Shown piece after piece: positions 8,010-16,093 of a stretch of DNA of 36,435 bases (positions are counted from its first letter, which is position 1; the number at the start of each line of letters is the position of its first letter). Location of the stretch: positions 1-36,435 of the IMG/VR virus record IMGVR_UViG_3300050821_023985, one strand, 5' to 3'. Source of the stretch: a virus. The position numbers and the translations under genes were made by a program. The notes under the pieces were generated by a model. It was given only the letters and a program-made list of their open reading frames with translations. It was not told where the DNA came from and did no database searches.

Positions 8010-8972
8010 CTAATAGTTGCTATTGCGGTTTTGAATTGTGCCATCAATTGTTTTAGCACTCGCACTGTTATATTCACCTATAAAGTTGACTTTTTCTGCG
8101 TAGAAGGCATCAATGCCTGTTTCTATTACGAAAGCATCCAGACGCACCTGGTAAAGGTTGAGCACGATACTTTCATTGAACCCGGCGCCAATACCATTTC
8201 CCGTAGCCGTAAACACGAGAGCGTTCTTTGTCAAGTTATAGTAGGTATTCTTATCTGTGGTGTTCTCAAAGAATACAGTGTATGAGCCGCCAACATTGAA
8301 GTCTTTAACATCGATAGTAGCTGGCTCATTAGCCCCACTTCTAAAGGTGGGTTCTACGTTGTTATTTATCTTTAAACTGAAATCAGACATCTTAGTGGCT
8401 GCATTTCCGGTTGCGGCAGCTACAGTTACACCAAACTGCGTAGTATATTGTGCCCATGTTAAGAGCGTGCCCGAGACCGTAGTGCCCGTACCAGATACCG
8501 ATGTCTGTGGGAAGAATCCCTTCATAGTGGCCTTGGCATCAATCCACTGGTCTGCTGCCTTAAACTCAAGTGAGTCGACTACGCAACCTCTAAAATACTC
8601 TTGGTCAACAACGCGAGAGTTCGTGAGGGTTAATGCGAGAGGCTGATTAGCGTTATTGCGGCTAATTGCATGTGAGAATACTCCACCACCTAGAGCACTC
8701 TGTGCATTTGTGCCGAGGGCGGCTCCCAAGAAGTATCCAGAGATTGATGGGTCAAGATGGAAATCAATATCTCCCTCAGACCATTTCTTACCCAAGACCG
8801 AGTTGTATTGCTGATCACGAATTCCTCGAGCAGTAACATCATCTATCGGTTTTTGCATGCCGTGCATGGTGTTAGATGTAAATGCCAAATAATCTGTTGG
8901 CGAGACAGGAACACCAGGGGTTGGTTCATAGGCTAACCCAAGCCATCCTTTTCTACCTACGTTTGTTGCCAT
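8010..8972 (-). CDS. Major tail tube protein
   Basis: This is a 320-aa beta-rich protein with a start typical of tail tube proteins (GRKGWLGLAYEPTPGVPVSP then DYLAFTSNTMHGM). An insertion-rich middle follows, and a C-terminal strand set ends in IDGTIQNRNSNY. It polymerises around the tape measure protein to form the tube. It is placed between the terminator gene and the chaperone pair, as expected for the major tail protein. An AAAGGA site lies 8 bases before ATG. The length is ordinary for a tube protein and no extra Ig-like domain is obvious. Confidence 0.88.
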   Translation of the reverse strand: MATNVGRKGWLGLAYEPTPGVPVSPTDYLAFTSNTMHGMQKPIDDVTARGIRDQQYNSVLGKKWSEGDIDFHLDPSISGYFLGAALGTNAQSALGGGVFSHAISRNNANQPLALTLTNSRVVDQEYFRGCVVDSLEFKAADQWIDAKATMKGFFPQTSVSGTGTTVSGTLLTWAQYTTQFGVTVAAATGNAATKMSDFSLKINNNVEPTFRSGANEPATIDVKDFNVGGSYTVFFENTTDKNTYYNLTKNALVFTATGNGIGAGFNESIVLNLYQVRLDAFVIETGIDAFYAEKVNFIGEYNSASAKTIDGTIQNRNSNY

Positions 8973-9011
8973 TGCATGTGTCCTTTCCTATTAATTATGA
9001 GACAAAACGGG

Positions 9012-9434
9012 TCATTGTATTACATAGGCGTTAAATATTAGTTCGATCATGCGTTCTTCTATGTTGGGGCCTTTGGTCCAAACAGTTTTGCCATCCTCAG
9101 TACGTGAGTAACCATTAGTCAGAGTTGTGCCGAGCTGTGGATCAGCGTTAAATAAAGTTATGAGTTCGTCGGTAGTTGTCCTAAGATTGGTCTCGGCAGT
9201 TTGTGCTGTTTGCTCTGTGAATTCGTTGTAGACTTTGACGCTGAACATGTAATGCTCTTCCATACGAGCAGTGTCGGCAAACTTTTGCGTTAAATCTTTT
9301 AGGGTTATAGTCACAGCTGGATAACCAGAAAAGCCGCCTTGTGGCTCATATTGGTAGATATTTTGAGGTTGCACATTAACTGACTGAGCAACTTTATTTG
9401 CCAAAGCTTGAGAGATACTTACAGTACTTGCCAT
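9012..9434 (-). CDS. Tail terminator protein
   Basis: This is a 140-aa protein with the alpha/beta pattern of gpU-like or Gp17-like tail terminators. A helix with ISQALANKVAQSV leads to a strand with YPAVTITLKD, then a helix TAETNLRTTTDELITLF and a last strand MIELIFNAYVIQ. These proteins form a hexamer that caps the tube and joins the head. Its position between the gp10-like gene (TAATG overlap) and the tube protein gene supports this. Assigned by order and pattern, not by a unique motif. Confidence 0.75.
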   Translation of the reverse strand: MASTVSISQALANKVAQSVNVQPQNIYQYEPQGGFSGYPAVTITLKDLTQKFADTARMEEHYMFSVKVYNEFTEQTAQTAETNLRTTTDELITLFNADPQLGTTLTNGYSRTEDGKTVWTKGPNIEERMIELIFNAYVIQ

Positions 9435-9925
9435 TATGCTTTACCCCTTATACGCAAGAATAATCTATCGGCAACGAGTCTCATTTCTCTGTCGATGAGG
9501 GGCACTGATTGTTCAATACCAGGCTTCCAGAATGGTTGGGCTTTTGTACCTCTCTTTGAGATAGCTCGGGCTATTAAGAAAGGAGTGCTGCCTTTTCCTG
9601 TAGCCCTGTAGCCTTTAGCATCTCCTATGCCTTTCTTAGCAGCCCATGCTGCAATCGCCCCTATCGGCGGCCAATGTGGGCGTGTACCGTTCTCTACATA
9701 GCTGCCATATGGAGCATTAACTTTAACGCGTGCAACAGGGTAATTACGCTCGGGCATAATAGAACGTTGCAATGTGCCTGTGGCGTGCGGCGCAAGTTTC
9801 CTAGTGCGAGCGGTTATCTCGCTAACTGAATTATTCAGCATGCCTCTCATGAGGGGTTTAACTTCAAGACCGGCGTTAGTTGCATCTTTTACTAGCTCAT
9901 CGAGACCGTGTATTATTATGTTCAT
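9434..9925 (-). CDS. HK97 gp10-like head-tail/tail completion protein
   Basis: This is a 163-aa protein with the usual gp10 features: the N-terminal GLDELVKDA helix, ITARTRKLAPHATGTLQRSI at about 36-55, and APYGSYVENGTRPHWPPIGA at about 70-89. A C-terminal PFWKPGIEQS stretch comes before the last helix. HK97 gp10-like proteins act in connecting or completing the tail top. It is packed between the stopper (9927) and the terminator (9434). Confidence 0.88.
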   Translation of the reverse strand: MNIIIHGLDELVKDATNAGLEVKPLMRGMLNNSVSEITARTRKLAPHATGTLQRSIMPERNYPVARVKVNAPYGSYVENGTRPHWPPIGAIAAWAAKKGIGDAKGYRATGKGSTPFLIARAISKRGTKAQPFWKPGIEQSVPLIDREMRLVADRLFLRIRGKA

Positions 9926-9926
9926 T

Positions 9927-10259
9927 TCACTGTGGTCCTCTCGTAGCTTTAACTAGTGCCAGCTCATAGTGCCTACCAACACCGTAGTTAAATGCCTCGC
10001 GGCCTTGGACAATGTAGGTTTCGTTTGTGCCGGATACTACAACCCTATATCCTTCAACAACACCGGAGTTTGTAGTAAACGCCTTATAGGTCTTAAAGAA
10101 CTGACCATCCGCCTGCATGGTGAATTCTGGGCTTGCAGGTTGGATATTCATTTGCACACCATTAGGCAAAAATCCAGAGTGGGTTACGTAAGTCTCCTGT
10201 GTAGCGGATCCGGTAGTAGGGATCAGTTTTTGTATAGTAACGCGCTTATCTAATATCAT
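9927..10259 (-). CDS. Head completion / stopper protein (SPP1 gp16-like)
   Basis: This is a 110-aa beta-barrel protein that starts MILDKRVTIQKL and has VVEGYRVVVSGTNETYIVQGRE near the C-terminus. This is the pattern of head closure proteins that plug the connector and dock the tail. It stands in the standard slot between the connector adaptor and the gp10-like gene, with two bases separating it from the connector stop. The call depends mainly on size and gene order. Confidence 0.72.
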   Translation of the reverse strand: MILDKRVTIQKLIPTTGSATQETYVTHSGFLPNGVQMNIQPASPEFTMQADGQFFKTYKAFTTNSGVVEGYRVVVSGTNETYIVQGREAFNYGVGRHYELALVKATRGPQ

Positions 10260-10261
10260 GA

Positions 10262-10936
10262 TTAGAATTGGCTAACACGACGGTAGCCACCCTGATTAAG
10301 TAGGCGTTTGGCCTGTTTTAAAAACCTGGAGTCAGGATCTGCGCCAAAGCTAGATGAATATGAACCCTGGCTAAAATTAGAAGCCCCAGTGTTATTGAAC
10401 TGCCATGCTAGGATATCCCTTACCCATAAGACACAGGCTAGCTTGAGGTCGGCAGGGATACCGGCCGAATAACCACCTCTATAAGTAACCGAGGTGAAAA
10501 CATCAGCTCCATGCATTGTCACCAGCTGCGTAGACCCGCCCAGTATCAAGGTGCCAGCAGAAGCTAAGTAAGATGATGGAAAATACATACGCTGCCCCGG
10601 ATAGGGTATTTGATATAGCACATTACCACCCGAATCGGCTAATGTAAGAGTTGTAGTAAACCCACCTTTCTTGAGCTGGATGCTCGTAATATCTCCCACA
10701 GCCACAGGCCTACGATGGAAAGCGACCATTAATTCACCCATGGGCGACAGAGCAGCCCTATCAACTTCTGCGGTCTCAGCCTGATAGTCAAAACCAGTAA
10801 CGGCACAATAATTGACAATCTGTTGTGAGGCCTGACTAATAACGCCAGATAATGTTGCCACTGGGAACAGAGTTAGATCAACATCTGGCGCATAGGTAGT
10901 AAAGTCTGTAACATCTATTAAATTCGCATTTGCCAT
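10262..10936 (-). CDS. Head-tail connector (adaptor) protein
   Basis: The start is set at ATG 10936, which has AAAGGAG five bases upstream. A longer reading from a TTG at 10978 would run through a hairpin and lacks a ribosome site. The 224-aa product begins MANANLIDVTDF and has helices typical of gp15/gp6-like adaptors: SGVISQASQQIVNYCAV, a core RRPVAVGDITSIQL, and the late helix LKLACVLWVRDILAWQF. The adaptor ring sits under the portal. It lies directly behind the capsid gene, as in HK97-like phages. Confidence 0.78.
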   Translation of the reverse strand: MANANLIDVTDFTTYAPDVDLTLFPVATLSGVISQASQQIVNYCAVTGFDYQAETAEVDRAALSPMGELMVAFHRRPVAVGDITSIQLKKGGFTTTLTLADSGGNVLYQIPYPGQRMYFPSSYLASAGTLILGGSTQLVTMHGADVFTSVTYRGGYSAGIPADLKLACVLWVRDILAWQFNNTGASNFSQGSYSSSFGADPDSRFLKQAKRLLNQGGYRRVSQF

Positions 10937-10954
10937 TCTAACTCCTTTAAGCCA

Positions 10955-10991
10955 GACTCCTGCCCTCTGGGGGGACAAAGAGCAGGGTGTC
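10955..10991 (-). other. Imperfect hairpin between capsid and connector genes
   Basis: On the minus strand GACACCCTGCTCT pairs imperfectly with AGAGGGCAGGAGTC around a C-rich loop, about 11 pairs with small bulges. It follows the capsid stop by a few bases and is not followed by a T run. It is therefore not a typical intrinsic terminator; it may protect the 3' end of capsid mRNA or lower read-through. The structure was seen by eye only. Confidence 0.35.
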
Positions 10992-10995
10992 CAAC

Positions 10996-11982
10996 TTAAG
11001 TCAGGCTAAGCCCTGAAATTTTTTGCTGGAATGGCTCACCGATCACCTTCAACACCGTAGTCTCAAAGATACGGGATTGAATAGCGTGATTGGTGTCTGG
11101 CACGTCGTAGATACTGAGCTGATCCAAGTCCTCCATCTCAATCCAGTTTTCGCCCGCAGGTGAAGTTACTGTCAAGAGGTGGGAGTAAGAACCGATATAG
11201 CGGCTAACGACAATATCGATCAAGTTACCCGTTACTGGGTTAACCACCTTCGATACATGTACACCACCAACACCAGCACCCTGATCATCAACAACTACAC
11301 GCTGGATTGAACCACTACCCTGTAAGTCATCCGCAAGCGCACGAACCTGGCGAGGGAAGGTTACAATATGGGTCGGGTAATCAGCGCCATAACCGAATAG
11401 GTTTTGCGCAAAGATACCAATACCAGAAGCTGACAGGTAAGTCGCCGAACCTGAGTTAGTGGTAATTGTCTTGGCTAGACCATCAAAGGCGGTAACGTCT
11501 GCAGCTGAGTCGCCATTCAAGATCATATCTTCCTCACCAAGCAAAACCTCAGTGATTTTAATATTCTCGAGTTTGGCACGCATGTCCTCAATCGAACCAC
11601 CACGGTTACTGGCGAGTGCCTGGCGACCCATTTCAACGTCACGCCCCAAGTTCTTGTAAGGAACGGAGACAAAAACGGTTGTTTGGGTGGTCTGCTTTGG
11701 CGCACCAGCATCAGCAAAGCCGACTGAAGTTCCAGTCGATCCTGCTTGTGGGTCGAGTTTAGACGTGATCTTGTTCCAGTTAGCGGCCTGACCAAAACCT
11801 TCTACACGTGGTAGAATGCGTCGGACTGGCGCAGTAATCGGGACTAGGATCTTTACTACAGGGTCAAGGTTCTCGGGCGCGAATATCGAACGAGATGGTG
11901 GAGCTTGCGTGTAAGTAGTATTAGTTACAGCAACCTTCTTAATCTCATCGAGATAAGTCGCTACAATTTCTTCGGGATTCAT
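10996..11982 (-). CDS. Major capsid protein, HK97 fold
   Basis: This is a 328-aa protein. The N-terminal arm holds ILVPITAPVRRILPRVEG, followed by an E-loop-like region (TTQTTVFVSVPYKNLGRDVE). A spine-helix region (SIEDMRAKLENIKITEVLLGEEDMILNG, residues roughly 125-155) and a P/A-domain core follow, with SYSHLLTVTSPAGENWIEME near the C-terminus. This is the layout of HK97-fold capsids without a large N-terminal delta domain; scaffolding probably comes from the protease-scaffold gene just upstream. It has a strong AGAAGGA site 5 bases before ATG, fitting high expression. Confidence 0.88.
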   Translation of the reverse strand: MNPEEIVATYLDEIKKVAVTNTTYTQAPPSRSIFAPENLDPVVKILVPITAPVRRILPRVEGFGQAANWNKITSKLDPQAGSTGTSVGFADAGAPKQTTQTTVFVSVPYKNLGRDVEMGRQALASNRGGSIEDMRAKLENIKITEVLLGEEDMILNGDSAADVTAFDGLAKTITTNSGSATYLSASGIGIFAQNLFGYGADYPTHIVTFPRQVRALADDLQGSGSIQRVVVDDQGAGVGGVHVSKVVNPVTGNLIDIVVSRYIGSYSHLLTVTSPAGENWIEMEDLDQLSIYDVPDTNHAIQSRIFETTVLKVIGEPFQQKISGLSLT

Positions 11983-11998
11983 ATACTTCCTTCTAAAT

Positions 11999-13417
11999 TT
12001 ATCGCGCTACAGCATTTTTAGCTTTGCGCAGTTTTGCCATTAACTGCTGCCTCTCTGTCATCGTCATGCTATTTGATAGAAAGGCTTCATCAGCGGCTTT
12101 CAATAGCGTTGCATATTCAGTTTCGGCATCCGTTTTCTCTACTGATTTGTCTACTGTTACAAAATCACCCTTGCGTGCGGTGGTAGCTGCCGGTCGTAAT
12201 GACAGCTTCTCAACTAACTCTTTTAGAGATTTAACCTCTGATTTCAGAGTCTCTACTTCAGTTAGCCTATCGTCAAAGGCTTTTAAGATATCAGTTTGGT
12301 CAGTAGACGTTGTTTCAGATTTGCGTAGTTCAGCGGCTACGGCTTTTGCAAAATCGACAGGTGCTGAATTAACGAGTTTGGGGATTCCACCGCTCATAAC
12401 ACGAGCGCGTTGCTCATAACCACGGCTACGGTCACGACTAACCAGTTCCAGTAGGCGGCTTAACAATGTTTCAAGTTCTGAACTTTCCTCGCCGTCATGT
12501 GGGTCGGAAAGGGCTGTATTCTCAGCTATTTCATGCTCGGGAGTTGAATGGCGCAGTTCGTTTTGTGCAGCCTCACCATCAGTAGCACGTACATCATACA
12601 TGGACTGGAGATCTTCACCTTCAGTATTGCGTGCAGGCGATGGCTTGAAAGCGTTGTTGCCACGGCCACCACCGTCGCTAGCATCGTTCATCTCGCCACG
12701 CTCTTTTAGCTGAGTACCTTGACCTTGCTCGACATCCTCTTGTGCTGAGCTGTTGGCGCTACGACGACCGTACATGTCCTTTTTAACTTCTTCTTTTTCT
12801 TTGCTCATCTCATTTGACCTTTCTAAATTAGTTTCCCGCTTTTTTATTGCCTGCTTCGGTTCTATCTGGTAATACTTTGTCCACCAGATTTCAGGCCAAG
12901 GGTCTCTGGCACGTTGTAATACTTCGGCTTCATATAGTTTTCCTCCCATACTTTTTACTACCTGCAAGGTTGCGGAAGGAGCAGCAGGGTTATCAACAAT
13001 GGATAGCTCAGATAGTGCATAGTCCGTAATTCTATTAACTTCTCTTTCGCCTGATGCATCTTTAGTCACCTCCTTGGCAAAATTAATCACCTTGCCGCCG
13101 ATACTAAAACCCGTGAGCACTCCCTCTTTGATCTTCTGCCAAGCATTATCGCCATCGGCGCTTCGTGAGATCTTAGCTCCAACCCAGACGCCTTTATTAG
13201 CATCGTCAAAACTTACTTCGATTTTCTTTCCGATCGCACGTGTTGGGTCGTGCATCTCTCGAATATTGCCAGGCCAATCAGCAAAGGCTTTTTTGCTGGC
13301 TTCGTAGTCAACAATCTCGCCTTGTTTGTCCAGTTCTTCAACGGTGCCATAACCCCAGACAGTGCGCTGCTCCTCATCTACTTTGGATATTGGTATGGAT
13401 AAATGTAGTGACTTCAT
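11999..13417 (-). CDS. Prohead protease (XkdF / S78_2-like) with C-terminal coiled-coil scaffold region
   Basis: This is a 472-aa protein. Residues 1-155 match the XkdF-like serine protease pattern: WGYGTVEELDKQGEIVD, REMHDP with His56, DAWQKIKEGV-like text (NAWQKIKEGV) and LTGFSIGG with Ser105, then LSELSIVDNPAAPSAT. These proteases mature the prohead. Residues 200-320 are low-complexity and acidic, and about 365-410 form a coiled coil (DDRLTEVETLKSEVKSLKEL). That suggests an internal scaffold fused to the protease, which fits the lack of a separate scaffold gene before the capsid. Its ATG overlaps the 549-aa gene's TGA (ATGA). Confidence 0.82.
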   Translation of the reverse strand: MKSLHLSIPISKVDEEQRTVWGYGTVEELDKQGEIVDYEASKKAFADWPGNIREMHDPTRAIGKKIEVSFDDANKGVWVGAKISRSADGDNAWQKIKEGVLTGFSIGGKVINFAKEVTKDASGEREVNRITDYALSELSIVDNPAAPSATLQVVKSMGGKLYEAEVLQRARDPWPEIWWTKYYQIEPKQAIKKRETNLERSNEMSKEKEEVKKDMYGRRSANSSAQEDVEQGQGTQLKERGEMNDASDGGGRGNNAFKPSPARNTEGEDLQSMYDVRATDGEAAQNELRHSTPEHEIAENTALSDPHDGEESSELETLLSRLLELVSRDRSRGYEQRARVMSGGIPKLVNSAPVDFAKAVAAELRKSETTSTDQTDILKAFDDRLTEVETLKSEVKSLKELVEKLSLRPAATTARKGDFVTVDKSVEKTDAETEYATLLKAADEAFLSNSMTMTERQQLMAKLRKAKNAVAR

Positions 13418-15063
13418 ACAAGTAAACTTGCTCCTATGGTGTAAGTTGCGCTATTAGCATTACCGGCAGTGACTTTGACACGCCAGGTGCGGGGAAGGAT
13501 TGTACTAGCCGAAACATTGGCAGCCACGGTATTGCCAGGATAAATAGTCAGTGAAGTTGTGCCTACGGCAGTTTGTTGTACGCCAGTTAACAGAGCGACG
13601 TACTTTCCAGATACCGGATCTTTATAGTCAATCTCAAGGGTAAGCAAAAGAGTTGTTCCGGCGGTAATATCGAAGGTGACTATTACGCCACGAGCATTGT
13701 AATTGGTTTGATCTGTACCAGTTTGCGTAGTTGTAAAGGTTCCAGATAATAGAGAGATATTATCCAGATTGCCACGTTGGCGATCCATAGCTGTGCCATT
13801 CCAGAGTGCGACGCTTTCTAGCACAACGTTGGCAGCGGCTACGCCGTCTTGCGTTGCTGAGCGCTCGATATAGAACTTGCCATCAACAGGGTTATACAAA
13901 GCCTCTTCTTCGATCCCGATGCCAGTGGCCAGAAAGCCGTTTAATCCAGGTCCGTTAGGCGTGTATGTGTCCCATGAAGCATTCGTGTGTGAATTTATTA
14001 GCGCTGTCTGCAAATAAACTGGGTTAGTCCCAGGTGCATACGTTGGAACCGTATAGGCAACTTCTTGAGTACCCGAAACAGTGATATCAAAGTATATGGG
14101 AGCGCCTGCCTGTAGTCCGGTAGCGGCTAACAGCGTGACAGCAGTCGAACCCGCCCCACCACCAGCAGTTATGTTGGATGAGGTAAAGCCTTTACCAGAT
14201 AGATTTCTAGCTCGGTCAAAGTTATTTACACCACTTTGTGACACAGCGGTTCCTGGACCACCTCCATTAAATTCATACTCAGCTGCGACAGCCGTGCCTT
14301 GACCAGAAGCCCCATCAAGCTCGCCATTAGCAGAACGATCATACTCAAATACCTGCTTTGCACTATTAAATAAATAGGTGGCAGACGGTGACAAGCCCGA
14401 AGCTGTAATAAGATCACCAGTACTAGCGTCGCGGGCTTGGTTGTACCAAAATGTAAGAGTTGGGATACCGGGACCAGTGTGGGAATTAACGAACGTAGCC
14501 GTGAAAGTTGTTAAAGTTGTGGCTGTTACAACAACTGTTTCCTGGGCTGTACCGGAGTCTACCAAGACCTGAGACCCAACTTTTATGCCACTCATATTGG
14601 CAGGTGTGACGATACGATTTGCACCGGCAGTTATATTCGCAACCACACTTGAATTAAATGGCACTGCTAGTTGCTGTGAACCGGCCGGTAAACCTACAGC
14701 TGCTACTTGATCGATACCTGTTTCACGAGCACGATCAAGTGTGCCCGGCTGATTAACTATCTGGGCGACACCACCTGTGTAAAGTCCATTACCACTGCCT
14801 AAGGCTTGATTGTCTGAGGCGTGGAACTGCGTAATAGTCGCTAGCGTGCCACTGGTACCATCTTCTAATCGCACATAATCAGGCGTTTGAGGCGTGGTGC
14901 CAGCGCCAGAGACGGTAATATTAGTACCAATAGGACTACCATCAATATTAGCGACGGTCATAGCCACACCACTAGCGGCTAGATTAGTTGGAGCGTTCAT
15001 AGCAGCCTGTATGAATTTCGCTGCTTCGTTTGCGCCCTGGAATGGGCTTAATGGTTGTCCCAT
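13414..15063 (-). CDS. Structural protein with repeated beta domains (head decoration or fibre candidate)
   Basis: This is a 549-aa beta-rich, Thr/Ala/Gly-rich protein without a recognised enzyme motif. Two related segments are visible. Residues roughly 110-225 contain LDRARETG, ITAG, GSQVLVDSGTAQETV and ATFVNSHTGP. Residues roughly 280-375 contain FDRARNLSG, ITAG, APIYFDITVSGTQEV and ALINSHTN. Such domains occur in phage structural proteins. It is the first gene after bipartite element copy B and overlaps the protease gene by 4 bases, so a capsid role is likely. It could decorate the head or form a fibre. AGAGGT lies 5 bases before ATG. Confidence 0.6.
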   Translation of the reverse strand: MGQPLSPFQGANEAAKFIQAAMNAPTNLAASGVAMTVANIDGSPIGTNITVSGAGTTPQTPDYVRLEDGTSGTLATITQFHASDNQALGSGNGLYTGGVAQIVNQPGTLDRARETGIDQVAAVGLPAGSQQLAVPFNSSVVANITAGANRIVTPANMSGIKVGSQVLVDSGTAQETVVVTATTLTTFTATFVNSHTGPGIPTLTFWYNQARDASTGDLITASGLSPSATYLFNSAKQVFEYDRSANGELDGASGQGTAVAAEYEFNGGGPGTAVSQSGVNNFDRARNLSGKGFTSSNITAGGGAGSTAVTLLAATGLQAGAPIYFDITVSGTQEVAYTVPTYAPGTNPVYLQTALINSHTNASWDTYTPNGPGLNGFLATGIGIEEEALYNPVDGKFYIERSATQDGVAAANVVLESVALWNGTAMDRQRGNLDNISLLSGTFTTTQTGTDQTNYNARGVIVTFDITAGTTLLLTLEIDYKDPVSGKYVALLTGVQQTAVGTTSLTIYPGNTVAANVSASTILPRTWRVKVTAGNANSATYTIGASLLV

Positions 15064-15076
15064 GTAATACCTCTGG

Positions 15077-15125
15077 TTCTTTCTACTCTAATTTTAAGTA
15101 GAAAGCAGAGAAATTATTACTTACA
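15077..15125 (-). promoter_or_regulatory. Bipartite repeated element, copy B (before structural/protease/capsid genes)
   Basis: This copy is identical over 49 bases to 931-979. Minus-strand boxes TAAGTAATAATTT and TTAGAGTAGAAA are 19 bases apart, with the 9-bp hairpin CTTTCTACT/AGTAGAAAG. It lies 14 bases upstream of the 549-aa gene. The start of the element overlaps the stop of the small Cys4 ORF (AAG TAA TAA). It is probably the promoter or leader of the head block. Confidence 0.62.
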
Positions 15126-15197
15126 CTTACAATATATCTTTAGTTTGGATTCTTTTTTGATACGTTTGTGGCATTTTAGGCATAAGCGCTCGATCAT
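15117..15197 (-). CDS. Tiny Cys4 (zinc-binding-like) peptide, 26 aa
   Basis: A 26-codon ORF starts at ATG 15197, with AGAAG six bases upstream, and ends TAA TAA. It contains LCLKCHKR near the start and YCKCK at the end, so two cysteine pairs (CxxC and CxC) flank a Lys-rich core (Lys/Arg make up about 40 percent). It is small enough to be chance. The ribosome site, paired cysteines and same strand as its neighbours favour a real gene. No function is assigned; a zinc-knuckle nucleic-acid binder is possible. Confidence 0.42.
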   Translation of the reverse strand: MIERLCLKCHKRIKKESKLKIYCKCK

Positions 15198-15242
15198 ATT
15201 ATTCTTCTATATTAACTGCAAAATTTATGTTATCTTCATTCT

Positions 15243-15374
15243 ATGAGATACATAGAAGGCTTGTGGTTTAAAATAAAAACATGGTACAACCCCAGATGTG
15301 GATGCGGATCGAGAGAGCGAGAGACACCTGGGTGGACAATATGTTACAACTGCGGAAGGGCTCGTAAGTGGTAA
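15243..15374 (+). CDS. Small Cys4 zinc-ribbon-like protein on the plus strand, 43 aa
   Basis: This ORF has 43 codons, ATG 15243 to TAA 15374. Residues 18-43 contain RCGCGSRERETPGW and ICYNCGRARKW, a CxC/CxxC arrangement typical of short zinc ribbons. It is the only plausible gene in the window on the plus strand, and ends 5 bases short of the convergent 237-aa gene. No clear Shine-Dalgarno site is visible (upstream TTATCTTCATTCT), which lowers confidence. Trp-rich, basic content and ordered cysteines are unusual for a chance frame. Function unknown. Confidence 0.45.
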   Translation: MRYIEGLWFKIKTWYNPRCGCGSRERETPGWTICYNCGRARKW

Positions 15375-15379
15375 TCCAG

Positions 15380-16093
15380 CTAGTTGCCCATACCCATCAT
15401 CATTAATTGTGGAGAGGTAGTAGTTGCGCCTGCTGCTGCCCCTTTAAATGTAGCAGTGAATCCAGCGGTCCCGTTACCAGCTGCATTGTTGTCTGTTGCT
15501 GTTGCATTGGCCGTACCCGTAGCAGATACGGTCTGATAGGCAGTCGCAATAGCCGTATCAGTATTACCGCCAGCCAGACTGCTATTAGCAGCTTGATCAC
15601 TAGTCCAAGGCGAAGATATCGCCGTTACTGATGGCAACCCGCCAGCTCCGGATGAACAACACATAAATACCGCCCACCAGAATTCGACGGTTTGTGTAGT
15701 TGTAGCGGTTGTTCCAGTCGTTCCAGTAGATGTCGAGAAGGCGGTTTGATCGAGAGGAGAGGTTGCATTAGCACCACTCACTTCTGTTATAACAAGCGTC
15801 CATTGCCCTGCACCAGAGGCGCGCGATGCTGTAATACTTGTTGTTCCGCTAGCACAGTTTTTGACATACCAAGCGTCTAGTTGCCCAGTACCACCATTAT
15901 TGATGTCATTTGCCATATTAACGAAGGTTTGTGCTGTTCCAGCAGCAACTGAAACAGATATTACCTGCGTACTGTTTGAACAGACAGCTGCGATTAGTAG
16001 TAGGTTGCCACTACCAGTTGATGATATGGTTTTTGTAATCGAGCCAGCCGAAGTTGCTGTTGCTGAAACTGATTGGACTATTGAGAATGCCAT
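15380..16093 (-). CDS. Beta-sandwich surface protein, homologous to the Dit internal domain
   Basis: This is a 237-aa Thr/Ala/Ser-rich protein that appears to be a single beta-sandwich domain. It aligns over its length with residues 465-662 of the Dit-like protein: both start with a IVQSVSATATSAGSIT-like strand, have GNLLLIAAV or GNFIAITAV, share SPLDQTA followed by a TTTQ stretch, and end in ATFKGA or ATFKAG. It is translationally coupled to the 889-aa repeat protein (TAATG). The C-terminus ends QLMMMGMGN. A role as a head or tail surface, possibly sugar-binding, protein is inferred from the shared domain. Confidence 0.65.
   Translation of the reverse strand: MAFSIVQSVSATATSAGSITKTISSTGSGNLLLIAAVCSNSTQVISVSVAAGTAQTFVNMANDINNGGTGQLDAWYVKNCASGTTSITASRASGAGQWTLVITEVSGANATSPLDQTAFSTSTGTTGTTATTTQTVEFWWAVFMCCSSGAGGLPSVTAISSPWTSDQAANSSLAGGNTDTAIATAYQTVSATGTANATATDNNAAGNGTAGFTATFKGAAAGATTTSPQLMMMGMGN

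Larger units (their letters stand above)
15064..15379. other. 316-base stretch without a large gene
   Basis: This gap holds the bipartite element copy B (15077-15125), a 26-codon Cys4 ORF on the minus strand (15117-15197) and a 43-codon Cys4 ORF on the plus strand (15243-15374). Between the two small ORFs is an AT-rich 45-base stretch (15198-15242) that could hold divergent promoters, although no clean sigma-70 hexamer pair was found. It separates the 237-aa surface protein from the 549-aa structural protein. Confidence 0.6.

Noticed and set aside
10937-10978. Longer connector start at TTG 10978
   Set aside because: The ATG at 10936 has AAAGGAG at good spacing, while the upstream part overlaps a hairpin and has no ribosome site.
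12024-12419. 131-codon plus-strand frame opposite the protease-scaffold
   Set aside because: Antisense to a strongly biased Lys/Glu coding region, Ser-rich, no ribosome site.
15055-15246. 63-codon plus-strand frame across element copy B
   Set aside because: It runs through the repeated element and the opposite small Cys4 ORF; it is hydrophobic text from AT-rich DNA with no ribosome site.
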